This document shows positions 34,291 to 45,984 of a stretch of 64,000 nucleotides of DNA, in pieces. Below the pieces are notes generated by a model. The model was not told the origin of the DNA. It saw nothing but the letters and a program-made list of their open reading frames with translations, and searched no databases. Origin of the DNA: Austropuccinia psidii. Its lineage: Eukaryota; Basidiomycota; Pucciniomycetes; Pucciniales; Sphaerophragmiaceae. Where the stretch lies: NCBI GenBank assembly GCA_023105745.1, contig JALGQZ010000009.1, positions 46,095,967-46,159,966 of the forward strand, written 5' to 3'. Numbering within the stretch: the stretch's first letter is position 1; each line of letters starts with the position of its first letter. A program made the translations under genes and the position numbers.

Positions 34291-34510
34291 GGGCGTAGCA
34301 GCGTAGAGGCGATTTAGCCAGACTTTAAAACAAAAAAATTAATTCGAAATTCGAAATTCGAAATTCGAAATTCAAAATTCAAAATAAATTTTAATTTTAA
34401 TTTTTTTATTTTTTAATTTTTAATTTTTTATTTTTAATTTTTAATTTTTAATTTTTAATTTTTTAAATTTTCCAAAATAAAAATAAAAATCAAAATCAAA
34501 ATCAAAATCT
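34291..34510 (+). promoter_or_regulatory. Promoter and 5' UTR region of the Ser/Asn-rich gene
   Basis: A short GC-richer stretch (GGGCGTAGCAGCGTAGAGGC, 34292-34311) is followed by a tandem (AAATTCG)n tract with four TTCGAA palindromes (34342-34384), a T-rich TTAATTTTT tract (34385-34470), and an (AAAATC)n tract ending at the ATG. The layout (GC island, pyrimidine tract, A-rich leader) suits a fungal promoter, but no individual factor site can be named. Confidence 0.4.
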
Positions 34511-37500
34511 ATGGGAAATTTTAAAGTTTCGATTAATAAAAATAATTCCAATTTTAATCAAGAAATTAATGATCAATTAAAATTTTACAAAAAATCTAAT
34601 TCAATTTATTCTAAATCATTCACTAATATCAATCAGCCAGCTAATCAGCCAGCTAATCAGCTAGTCAATCAGCCATCTAATCAGCAATCTAATCAGCCAT
34701 CTAATAAGCCATCTAATCAGCAATCTAACTCTGCTAATCTTAATTGGCTTCAAAATAAATTAAATCAACAAAAAATTAAATTAAATCATTCAATTAAATC
34801 TAAAAACGATCATTTTAATTCAAATTTCGATTCAAATCAGCAAGAAATTCATACTAAAAATCCAAATCAGCACCAAGATCCAGATTTTCATCAAGATTTA
34901 ATGAATTTCTCTTTAAAAAAATCAAAATCGATTCAAAGAAATTCTTGCAAAAATTCTAAAAGACCGTCTTCAATCATCTCTTCAAAATTATCGATTCGTC
35001 AAATCTTTTCATTTCCTTTGATATCAAAAAATTTAAATTCATCTTCATCTTCATCAAATCATCATCATCAACCAAATCAGCAACAAAATCAGCAAAATCA
35101 GCAACAAAATCATCCACAAAATCAGCAAAATCAACAAAATCAGCAATCCGATCTCGAAATCTTAAAAAGTCCCAAATTATCAAATCATTCTCAATCTGAT
35201 CCTTTTAGTAATTCATTTTCATCCAATCTTAATCTTTCAAATTCAATCAAATCATCATCAACTTCATTCAAAAATCTCAAAATCTCATCCTCATCCTCAT
35301 CCTCATCCTCCGATTCAAATTTAAATTCAAATTCAAATTCAATTCAACCTGAAAATTCAAATTCTAAATCATTTCAATTATTTAAACCTAAAAATAAATC
35401 ATTAGATTTAAATCAATCTCAATCTAAAAAATTCAATCTATTAAAAAAATCCTCAAATAATTCCTTATTCGAAAGCTTCAAATTAGACTTTCTTTCAAAT
35501 CAATCAAATCATTCTCATTCTCATTCTAATTCCAATTCTCAAAATCAATCTCAAAATCAAAATCAAAATCAATCTAAACCCAAACATAAACTTAAAACTA
35601 AATCAATCTCCTCATCTAATTCTTTCATCAATCAATCAAATCATTCAAACTTTCAATTAAAATCTTTCAGAAACGTTAGATCCCCTTCAATCTCAACTAA
35701 TCATCAACCAACTCATCAACTTGATCCCAAAAATCTGGATTCAAATTCAACCTCAATTAATCTAACAAAATCTTCAGATCCTTCCATAACTTCAAATCAT
35801 TCTAATCCAATTCAAAATTCAATTCCTACCCAAAATCGTCCCAATTCTATCATCACTAATCATTCTAGATCATCAAGTCCAGTTCCTACAATTAGCGCGG
35901 CTGCTTTCAGAGAAGCTAGAGCCGCTAGAAATTCTAGAACTAGCTCTTGCTTTACAACTTCATCTTTATCAGATTTAATCATCTCAAACTCAAATCAAAT
36001 CATCAATCATCACTCAAAATCTCAACCTCAATCTCCAATCAAATCTCAAAATTTAAATTTAAATTCAATTCATCCTTCAAATTCAAATTCAATTCATCCT
36101 TCAAATTCAAATTCAAATTCTACTGCTTCTTCTTCTTCTTCTTCTTCAACCTTTCAATCTAATCATCTTAATCCTTCATCTCAAAATTCAAATTCATTCA
36201 TTCATTACAAATTTAATTCATCAAATTCAATTCATCATCCCATCAATTCATCATCAAAATCTAAACTCAATAAAATCCCATTCACTCCTTTGATCAATCA
36301 AATTCCAAATAATCATCAAAAAGATTCCCAAAAAATTAATCTCTCTATACCTCCTTACAATCATCATTCTGATCATGACATTTTACTTTTACCTCCAAGA
36401 CCTGCTTTCTTTGGATCAAAATCTTTATCTTCTCCTTCTTCATCTTCTTCCTCATCTTCTTCAACTAAATCTTCTTCAATCATTCAAACTCATTTCAATT
36501 CATCAAAAAATTCCATCAATCATCATCAACCTTTAAATAATTTATATTCTAATCCAAATCTTAACTCAAGTAAAACTAGCCTAAGATCTTTACCTTTAAT
36601 CGACATTCAATCTCCTATTTCAAATCATCATCAAAATCATCAAAATCATCATTCAATTCATCATCATCCATCATCAATTCATCAAATTCAACCCACTCAA
36701 AATCAAATTCAAATTCAACCCACTCAAAATCATCTAAATCATCCATCTAAATCTATCATCAATCTTAATCAACAACTTGAAACTTGGCATTCAGATGAAG
36801 AAGATCTTACAAAAAATCCTTCATCTTCAGCTTCATCTTCGACTTCTAATCTTCATCCTCCTTCTTCCAATCAAAATACCTTAAATTCTTCAAATAATCT
36901 TAATAATCATCATAATCATAATCCTGTCGATGAAGAATCTGAAGATGAAATACCACTTTCAAAATTAAAAAAAAAAAGTATTAGCTCTTTACGTCAATCC
37001 ATTCAAACTAATCAATCATCTAATTCTAAAACTAAACTCAAATCTTTATCAACTTCAACTTCAACTCCTGCTCAAGCTTTAGCTCGAGGTCGTCAACAAC
37101 TTTATAATACTAACCTTCATCCTATTGGAAATCGTTCACTTTCATCATCATTTGATAATCATCAAACTCAATCAGCTCATCTTCGTTCTCTATCATCTAC
37201 TCATTCTTCTTTCTCAATCAATTCAAATCCTCAATCCTCAATTAACCCCTTTCAACGTCCTGCTTCTATCATCAATCATCATCTCCCTCAACAACGCCCT
37301 TTTACAATGTTTCATCATCATCAACCTAAATCTTTATCAAGCTCAATGTTCATAGGATCTCATTTAGTCAATTCACCCTTAGATTTTATCCCTATTCAAT
37401 CAGATTTCTTAACACCAATCACAGCTCCCCTTCCAAATCTCTCATTTCCTCGTGGTAATAGTCCTGTATCATCTAGTAGTGGTAGTGGTAGTGGTAGTGG

Positions 37501-38338
37501 AACTTGGAGTGTCCCTGTAACTCCTCATGATTCTTCCGGAAATATTAACATCTCTTTACCTTTACATTCTCAATCAAACCTTCCTAATACAAGACTTACC
37601 TTTGATAAATCTCATCTCATCAAAGAACATTTAAATTTCACAAACTCATCTCATCCAAGCTCTCCTTTACCTTCATCTCTCACTTTTGAACAACAACAAA
37701 GAAAATCTCAATTAAGAAACTCAACAGCTGCCACTAACGATCAAGAAAGCTTAAGAGATCAAAGTAAACTTTCTTTTTTAATCATTCAATTAACCTTGCA
37801 TCTCAACATTTTTTTTTTTTTTTGTAATTAGAATCATCGCTTATCAAGGATGGTGTAGAGTTAAATAGATGGGCCAATCAAATCAGATTAGACGATATAA
37901 ATCCACCAATTGGTGTTGATCCATTTTTATATTCAAAATTAAGTCCTCAACAAAAAGCTGAATTAAATCATAGAACTCAATTAATGATGCAGGTAAGTTT
38001 TTTTTTTGGGGGGGTTTGGTTTTGATCATCACTAAATAATTTTGTTTTATTAGTCCATGGCAGCTCAAGCTCAAGCAGCCGCAAATATGCATGCTATGGC
38101 ATTAGTTACATCGTCTTCATCTTCAGCAAATTTAAATCAAAATTTCAAAAAAAGTCAAGTTTTAAAACATCCCTCAATGGATTATTCTCAAAATTTTCCT
38201 CGAATGCAATTGGCCAACAATCATAATCCTCTCATCAATCAGACCCCACAAATTGATAATCAAAACAATAGAATCATCAGTCATCCAATTAACCTCAATT
38301 CAAACGATCAAAATCATCATCAACCTAATAAATCTTGA
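34511..38338 (+). CDS. Ser/Asn/His/Gln-rich protein of unknown function, three exons
   Basis: Exons are 34511-37763, 37832-37992 and 38054-38338. The introns (37764-37831 and 37993-38053) have GTAAAC..TTAG and GTAAGT..TTAG ends. The joined frame is open and gives 1232 residues. Most of the protein is low in complexity: poly-Ser runs, Asn/Gln/His-rich segments and an N-terminal (NQPX) repeat. Several more complex islands stand out: SAAAFREARAARNSRTSS (about residues 462-479), WHSDEED (about 758), DEESEDEIPLSKLKKK (about 806), AQALARGRQQLYN (about 855), and the exon 2-3 part (WANQIRLDDINPPIGVDPF, YSKLSPQQKAELNHRTQL, AAQAQAAANMHAM). There is no signal peptide or membrane segment. The composition suggests a regulatory or RNA-associated cytoplasmic or nuclear protein, but this is inference. 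It is the only convincing non-transposon gene in the window. Confidence 0.75.
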
Positions 38339-38760
38339 AAATTATCACCATCAAATCCCAAATAAACCCTTATCTTTGTATCATATTTAATTATAGATCA
38401 TTTTGTTTCGTGAGATTGATAAAAATATTTTAATTAATCATCATTATTTCTTCAAGTTCGAAAACATATAACGAAACCCAAAGTAATGACCAAGTTTTTT
38501 GTAATAATCAATAATAATATTCATGAGTCTTTTTTTTTTGCGCAGTTCATGGATCATTTTTAAATAAAGCTTTCACAATTTGATGACAAAGCCTTAAATT
38601 CTTATTTATTTATTTTTACAAAAGAAGCATTTTTTTTATTCTTTTGTATCATAATTATACGCATCTCTTTTTTTTAAAAAAGATTAATATTCTAACTTTG
38701 TTGCTTATTTTTTTTTCTGAAAGGTTGGGTGCAAGAAGAATATTTTTTACTCGCTTCTTT
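38339..38760. other. 3' flank of the Ser/Asn-rich gene
   Basis: Noncoding, AT-rich. AATAAA-like strings occur at about 38363 (CCAAATAAACCC) and 38564, so polyadenylation probably happens within about 30-250 bases of the stop. No terminator signal beyond that is recognisable. Confidence 0.4.
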
Positions 38761-39240
38761 CAATTAATTTAAATTATTTTGATTTTATTGAAAACACAAC
38801 CCCGTAATAATAGAAATTTGATAAAGCTTTTGACTAAAAAGAAACCAGACAACGTGTTTTACCCTAGGCACATTCTTGTCCTGTATGGTATACTGTGTAC
38901 ATATGAGCATCGCGAAGACATTGATGAGATCATTGCAAATTGCAAGGGCACAGACCAAGCTTATGTAGCCCGGCCGAACTATTGTATGCAGTCTGGGCCC
39001 AGAGTCCATAAGAGAGCCAAGCACCACATTTTATTGTACAGTAAGGGTGTCTCCAGTACAGCGCCATAAGTGAAGCAATCATTTTGTATGGAATTTAGGC
39101 TTTCCAAATTTTCTCATGACCTCACCACCCTTTTTAAAACTTGAAAACCTCAGTGCAGACAAACTTATGGGAACGAACCCATACTTTTAGCTATACAAAT
39201 TTTGCCTTGGGTTTTTCTAAGTTGATGAGAATTCAAAAAA
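38761..39240. other. GC-richer island of unknown origin
   Basis: In an otherwise very AT-poor-in-G region, about 38860-39070 is close to balanced in base composition (GTAGCCCGGCCGAACTATTG, GTCTGGGCCCAGAGTCC). Both strands are open: plus 38779-39069 (96 codons, TTG start, containing LYGILCTYEHREDIDEIIAN and YCMQSGPRVHKRAKHH) and minus 38785-39027. No family recognised. It may be a fragment of a transposon or a structural RNA gene. The edges are not sharp. Confidence 0.4.
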
Positions 39241-39621
39241 GAAAAATTCATCAACTTTTAATAAACTTAAATTAAAATTTAATCTAAAAATTAAACCTTT
39301 TTTTTTTTTTTTTTTGTTAATTATTATTATTATTATTAAAAAAAAGAATCAAAATTAAAGTTAATTATAAATTATTATTATTATTATTATTTTTTTAATA
39401 ATAATAATAATAAATTTAATCATTTAATTTAAAATTTATCATTTTAATATTTTTATATTATATAATATAAAAAAATAAAAATAAAATAAAATATATATTT
39501 ATATATTTATAACCTTAATTAAAAATTATTATAATTTTATTATAATAATTTTATTTCAAATTTTTTTTTTTTTTTTTTTTTAAATAATAATACTTTAATA
39601 TTTCTTTTAAAAATAAATTTT

Positions 39622-39667
<46 letters not shown>

Positions 39668-40860
39668 GATTTAAAATTTTTTTTTTTTGAAATTTAATAA
39701 AATAATAATAATTATATGATAAGAATTTTTTTTTTTTTTTTTTTAAGTAAATATATATATAAATATATATATTTAATTCTTATAAAAAAACAAAAAAAAA
39801 AAAAAAAAAAAAAAAACATAAATAATATCAAAAATAATTTGTTTTATTAATTAAATTTTTTATTCATTATTCATTATTTTTTTAATTTTTTTTTAATTTT
39901 TTTAATTTTTTTAATTTTTTTAATTTTTTTTTATTTAAATTTTAAATTTTTAAAAAATAATTTTTTGTTTTTTGTTTTTTGTTTTTTTTTTTTTTTAATT
40001 ATTAAAATAAATAAATTATTTATTCTTCTTATTCTTCTTTTTTTTTTTTTTTTTTTTTTTTTTTGAACAAAAAATAAATAAATAAATAGATAAATAAATA
40101 AATAAATGAATGCATGAATTTTAATTAATTTTTTTTTTCTTAATATTTAAATTTTTATTTTAAATTCTTTTATTTTTTTTTTTTTTTAAAAAAAAAAATT
40201 AAATTTATATATTCATATTTATATATTAAAATTGATTTATAATAAAAAAGTTTTTATAAATTTATAAAATGAAATATATATATATATATATATAAATATT
40301 TTATATAGAAAAATAAAATTTAATTTAACAAATTAAAAAAATTAATTCATTTATTAATTAAATGTATTGTATATTATATATATATATATAATAATAATAA
40401 TAAAAAAAGGAAAAAAAACAATATATATATAAGATTTGATTAAAAAAAGATTTTTATAAATATATATTTTGATTTTTCTTCAAAAATATAGTTTTTTATT
40501 ATTATTATTAAAAAATAAATAAATAAATTAAAAATTCAGGTCAATTTTTTTTGTTTTTTAAGAAGAAATAAGAAAAATAAAGAAGATTTATAAAAAAAAA
40601 ACAGTATAGAAAGAGAGAGAGAGAGAGTGGGGTAGGGAGAATTAACAAGGTGAGAAAATCATATATATACAAAACAAAAAAAGTAATAATTTTATAATTT
40701 AAATATTAAAAATAAACCTTTAAAAATAGTGTTTATTTTATTTTATTTTTTATCTGGAAGTGAAGAAAAAGATTGGAAAAAATAAATAAAAACTAAAATT
40801 GTGTGTTTTTGAAATTTATCTTCTCATCAGAGGTCTTGTGGTTGAGAATAAAACTCTTAA
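39241..40860. repeat. AT-rich desert with microsatellites
   Basis: A T run of 43 bases (39624-39666), further long A or T runs, (AAAT)n at about 40071-40107, (AT)n at about 40268-40292 and 40373-40390, and (GA)n at about 40613-40627. No gene seen. Confidence 0.7.
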
Positions 40861-40907
40861 TTAAAATTATTTGAAGGGATAGGCTAAACTTTAGAAATAA
40901 TGAAATC

Positions 40908-43426
40908 TATCACTGGGGCTCTTCTAAGTGAAGAGGGCCTGGAACTCAGTAAACTGGGCTCATTTACAGAGGGATTAGAAGGGATAAGAAGAAGGAAACT
41001 TAATTAGTTTAAATAAAATGGAATTTTTAACAAAAAAGGAGTAATAATGAATTAATAATAAATAAGAAATAACAAATAAGGGAGACAACCACTGTAAGGT
41101 GTGGATATGAAAATTTGATAAAATATCAAGTACTTTTCCTGTCCTCAAAATTTGTACAAGGTAAAATTATTTGAAATTAGTAAGAAATAGTATTTTCAAA
41201 GAGAAAACACACCAATTTTATTGTTTTTAACTTTGTAAGTATAAAACAATAATATAATAAAAATCTATTGTTTTACCAACAATAAAGATTTATCCAAAAA
41301 TACTCTACAAGGGACATTTAAGGCTACAAAAGAAATTTCTTGAAGAGCAATTTCAATTGGAAATAATTGAGAAAAGAACTGCAAGAAAGTAATTAAGGAA
41401 TAAAGTCTTCAAAAATATATTTAAAGAGAAAACATGCCCAAAAGTGACCAGAGTGAATTTGGAAATAAAGTGACAAAGTTAACAGTGATGAAAGAGGCTT
41501 TAATTCACTTTTGGGGTGGTTCAAGGGTAAAAAAGATTATAAGAGTTACAAAAAATGATTATAATGATTTTTATACATGGTTAAAAGGCTGGTTGGAATC
41601 TTTTATTGATTGGTTTAACAGTGTTTAAACTAATTATAAAAGGAAAAGATTCTAACATGAAGAGAAAAGTGGGGCAAAGAAGACATTCTTTTATAGCCAT
41701 CAATTTTCTTACTCCAAAATTAAAATTTACTCTTGTCAGTCTTGAAAAACAGTCTGACAGCAGAAAAGCCAATTATGGCATCATTGAACCCTTGTTTAGA
41801 CCAAAACAGGGCTGGTTTTAGCCATTTTAGACCCTTCAATCAGCCATTACTATAGTAATACCTGGCCTAGAGCCTTCAAAACACGTCAGAATGTGTGTAG
41901 GAGGCATAGAAACAAGTTAAAACTGCTTTTACTAACATTGTTTTAACTTAAGGGTAGTTTTACCCTCTTGGAAGCAGTTAAAACCACCCTGGTTGGTATT
42001 GAAACCTCATCATCAATTGAGTCACAGACCCTGTGACTCGATTCCAGGCCAAAAGTAATGAACCTTTTCCTGGATTTTGACATCCCACGCCAGTCAGAAA
42101 GGATTTTGGGGGTCTAGCTCCCCCTTAGAGCTGGAGTTCCTCTTCTCCCCCAATTTTAATCTTTCCAATTTATTTTTTCCTTTAATTCCTCATCATGTAT
42201 TATACTTGTAATTTACACATGTAATTCAATTCAATTGTACAGTACAATACAGTAATAATTGACACCTCATATGTAAATCAAAGTTCACTTATGTAATACA
42301 CGCGCACATTTTGACATTTCAATTGAATTCAATTGAAAATACTTTAATTCCTCATAACTTCTAAACTAAACACAACACCTCAATTTTAACACAAAAATTG
42401 ATGATTAACACTACATGTGATGTGAATTAAAGTAAGTTTTTGAGGATTTCCAACTTTTATACAGAAAATACTAAAAACTTAATTTAAGCTTATTTAGAGT
42501 TGAGTTACAGAAATTTCAATCAGAGGTGACCCCACCTAATGTTTTGTAAGGAATCAAATGGTGAAATAAAATTTATATGTTTATTTGTTGGGTAAAAAGT
42601 TATGATAAATTTTATTTACCTTTTTTCCAAAATTATGTTATTTTGGGTAATTTTGTTGAAGATTCATTTTTACTTGAATTTTTCAGGTAAAAATGTATTT
42701 TTAAAGTTTTAATGTATTTTTATTTTTAAATTATAATTAAATTTTTGATTTTGTGTATAAATTTATATTTATATTTCTATTTTCATTTCAATAATACCAA
42801 TAAATTCATTTTATTTATGTTTGTATATTAATTTTTCTGTTTGTGGTCTTTTGGGTATATGAAAATACCTCTAAGGCTCACAACCACAAACAAGTCCATG
42901 TCCACTGCTTTGAACTGTTAAAAGGAAAGAGAAGGGTTAATAAGGATATGGACACCCAGCTTAAACAAACAGATGAGGGAAATGATAAGACTAACTTAAT
43001 ACTTAGGAATAAGATCTTCCAAATAAATAAGAATAAAATAATTAATCATAATAAATCCAATATATTAATCAACTGGGGAAAAGTCCCCAGAGGGAGGAAG
43101 AGGGACTGGTATATGTGAGAATCTACCAACTCAGCTCCAAAGAGTGAACTTCTTGAGAAGAGGGATTAATTTGAAAAGTAATAGAGGTGTGGTGATATTT
43201 AGTGACCATAAAGTTCCATATTGATAAATCCAGGACTGTAATTAGTGAGCAAAGCCTGTATGAATAAGAAAAGGATGTATTTGGGAGTCCAGAATTTATT
43301 GAGAATATTGAGTGCTTCAAACAAGTTACCAAAGCTGAATTATTATTCAAACTACTGATTTTTTGGGATGGTTATTATGAGTAAGCATATGACTACATAC
43401 CATTTTGCCTGATAGTGGCTGTGACA
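40908..43426 (-). repeat. Degenerate Gypsy-A-like solo LTR (interrupted)
   Basis: Starts TATCACTGGGGCTC, ends GGCTGTGACA, and is flanked by AAATC at 40903-40907 and 43427-43431. It keeps Gypsy-A LTR landmarks: AGAGGGCCTGGAACTCAG at the left end and AATAAATCCAATATATTAAT before the hairpin at 43073-43090. Without the nested LTR it is about 0.7 kb, close to the short LTR of Gypsy-A2. No internal region remains. Confidence 0.87.
41093..42882 (-). repeat. Solo LTR of Gypsy-B type, nested
   Basis: Starts TGTAAGGTGTGG and ends AAGGCTCACA (the reverse of TGTGAGCC...CTTACA), with ACCAC at 41088-41092 and 42883-42887. It shares only terminal and compositional features with the Gypsy-B LTRs in this window, so it is a distinct subfamily. 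Small ORFs inside (for example 41434-41821) are not credible genes. Confidence 0.85.
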
Positions 43427-43431
43427 AAATC

Positions 43432-45476
43432 TAAGGCAATATAATTACAAATAGATATCCCAAAAAAAATATGGAAATGGGTGGATTGTCATTTTGAGAA
43501 TCAAAATTAAGGGAAAATGAGAAATATTGGAATTTGGAATAAAAGAGAACTGGTCTTTTATACTCATTTGAAATTCAATCCACCATATCAAGAATGGAAA
43601 TACAATTTATCTGTGGAGCATGGCCAACATCTTCATACCACTTCATTATTTTAAAATAAGAGCTTACTTAGGGTACCAAAGTATTAATTGCTTGATAAAG
43701 GTCTTGATTATTTTGAATTTATTCATCCAATCAGCACCTGAAATTATCCCATTGATGTTGTGTCTTTTCAATTGAATGGGGTAATATTCTATAATAACAG
43801 TTTCCATCACCTTGAAAATTTATGGGCTTGAAAGCTTATTTAAAATGAATTTTGAAAGGTCTTCTATGCCAGGTACCTAATAAAAATGGGTTAAAAAATA
43901 ATAATGAAGATTAAAATAACCAAAAAAAGAAGATACATTAAAATGAATCAAAAACTTGGAGAGTTAATTAAAAATGTGATAATTGATTTGGAAATGATAA
44001 AAGGTTAAATTAATTTCATAATAAATATTCAAAGTTTTTTCAGGCTTGTTTAAATTTATTTATGAGGTTTTGTTTCTCTTTGATAATTTTATGAACATTG
44101 TTAGGGTTACTAATGAACTTTCTATATTAATTAAAGTAGTTTGCTTATGGTAGTGAATCTGATGAAGTGATTTATTTGAATAATGAAGCCTCAAAATATT
44201 CAGAATATATAAAGTGATAAAAAGAAAGTAGAGCTTTAGGAGGGAAAAAGAAATTATTCTTAAGACCAAACAGAAGTCAGGAACATAGAGGAACACAGCA
44301 GACCTTTAGGAGGGCAAAAGAAATGCGGTGGACCTGGAAATAGGAGATAGAAAATGGAAAAATATGATATTTAATTTAAATATATACTAGAGATAAGAAA
44401 AAGGAGAAAGGTAGAAACTTTAGGAGGGAAAAACACATGAGTCTTAAAATCCAACAGAAATCAAGGACAGAGAAGAACGCAGCAGACCTGGAAGCAGAAC
44501 AAGATGGGAAAAGAGAAAAGACTTGAGGAATAATTATATTTTATATTAAGGAAATACAAGGTATAGATACAAGAGGATTTTCATTGGGTTCCTTAACTAC
44601 TGGGGTGGATAGGTTCTAAACCCAATTGGGTTAAACAGCTCTGGTAGGATATAATTGAGATTCTTTGTCTAATTGAGAGCTCTAATAGTGAATGAATCTT
44701 AAGCTATAAGGTATATAAATAAGATACTATTAGATTAGATAAAAATTCCTTTTACTCCTCTATACCTGTCAAGTTTTTAATCAAAACACTGTGACCAAAA
44801 AGAATTTCTAAATGGTTTTTGACTTTGGAATAGGGAGGACTTTTAGTCATAATGTTGGAGATCATGCTGCGAGTGGGAGTTTACTTTAAGAGGGCTGATT
44901 TGTTGTTTTAAATAAGGAATTGAATGAAATGAAGCATCAAAGTAATAGGTCAAGTACCATGATGATAAAAAAAAATGTTGGCAAGGGAAACTAAAATTTG
45001 ATTATCTCCATAAATAATGGAATGAAGACCTTGGAAAGTGACCTTCAAAATAAGTTTATTGACCCATTCACGATATTGAGTGCAACTACTAAGGCAATTG
45101 TATTCTTATTTGGAAGAGGATAAATCCACAAAATGTTTTTGTGATATTCAAAGTCAATTGGGCTATGAAAGTAAATACAAGTTCCAGAGATATATTGACT
45201 CTCTTAAGCCCCACCAGTCAGAGTCAGTAAAACATAAGAAGTGACTGGGTGGGTGATTTAACAGATTCAAACCTAGAAAATTATCTAAGGTTTTGGTATG
45301 TTTGATGGCATTATAATGAATTTCCTTGGGATTTTAAAGGAATTGGAATAGGAATGAGAATGTGAAACAAAGATTGGGGAAAGTGCACTGGACTAGATAA
45401 TGTAGAAGTTGAATTGCTAATATGTAATTAAAGGGAGGATTTGAGATTTTTGAAATTTTTTCTGTTTCCTGGAAGA
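43432..45476. repeat. Unassigned moderately AT-rich sequence with an internal duplication
   Basis: No coding sequence recognised. An imperfect repeat lies at about 44228-44345 and 44412-44500: AGAAACTTTAGGAGGGAAAA, then a run like CTTAA(G/A)A(C/T)C(C)AACAGAA(G)TCA(A)GGA, then GCAGACCT. The rest looks like old, decayed repeat DNA without visible boundaries. Confidence 0.4.
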
Positions 45477-45629
45477 TGTCACAGCCATGGAGACAGGTAG
45501 GGCATTACCACTCATTACTAATGGAAAATCTTCCAACACCTAATCAGCAAGGGGTTTCATGGAAGATTCACCATATAAAGCTGAATACAGGCCTGCCTTC
45601 AATACAGGTGCAAATACCTGTATTGATTC

Positions 45630-45936
45630 TGTTGAGTTTTGTCCATTGCAATGACACGCCACCCAAAATCTTTCTAGAAAAACTTTACTGTAAGTAGTTG
45701 CTCATGCTGCAGACGCCCTATGCGCCGCAGCTGTATAGTTTTAATTTATAAGCTGCTCGCCGAACGCTGAAAAGTCTCTTTTCCCCACCTCTCATCATTG
45801 GAGGTGACGGAGAGCGAGCTTTGCTAGAATTGGCTATTTCTTAATAGGTAATGCAAAACCCACCTCTCATCATTGGACGTGACAGATTAGAAACTGAAGG
45901 CAAGCGAGCTTTGCTATAATTGGCTATTTCTTAATA
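45630..45936 (+). repeat. Copia 5' LTR with internal tandem duplication
   Basis: Matches 48948-49179 but is longer, because a segment ending in the LTR end (CCCACCTCTCATCATTGGA...GAGCTTTGCTA(G/T)AATTGGCTATTTCTTAATAGG) occurs twice, at about 45784-45850 and 45860-45938. Confidence 0.85.
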
Positions 45937-45984
45937 GGTTAAAAGCCTGCTTCTATTGAGCTCCAGAAATAGGCCGCCTTCAAG

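Noticed and set aside
34342..34384. Heat-shock element array
   Set aside because: GAA and TTC alternate, but the spacing is one base (GAAATTC) or zero (TTCGAA) instead of two, so it does not fit the heat-shock consensus.
38779..39069. 96-codon gene on the plus strand
   Set aside because: It starts with TTG and the opposite strand is equally open. Composition alone explains the openness, so only the island is reported.
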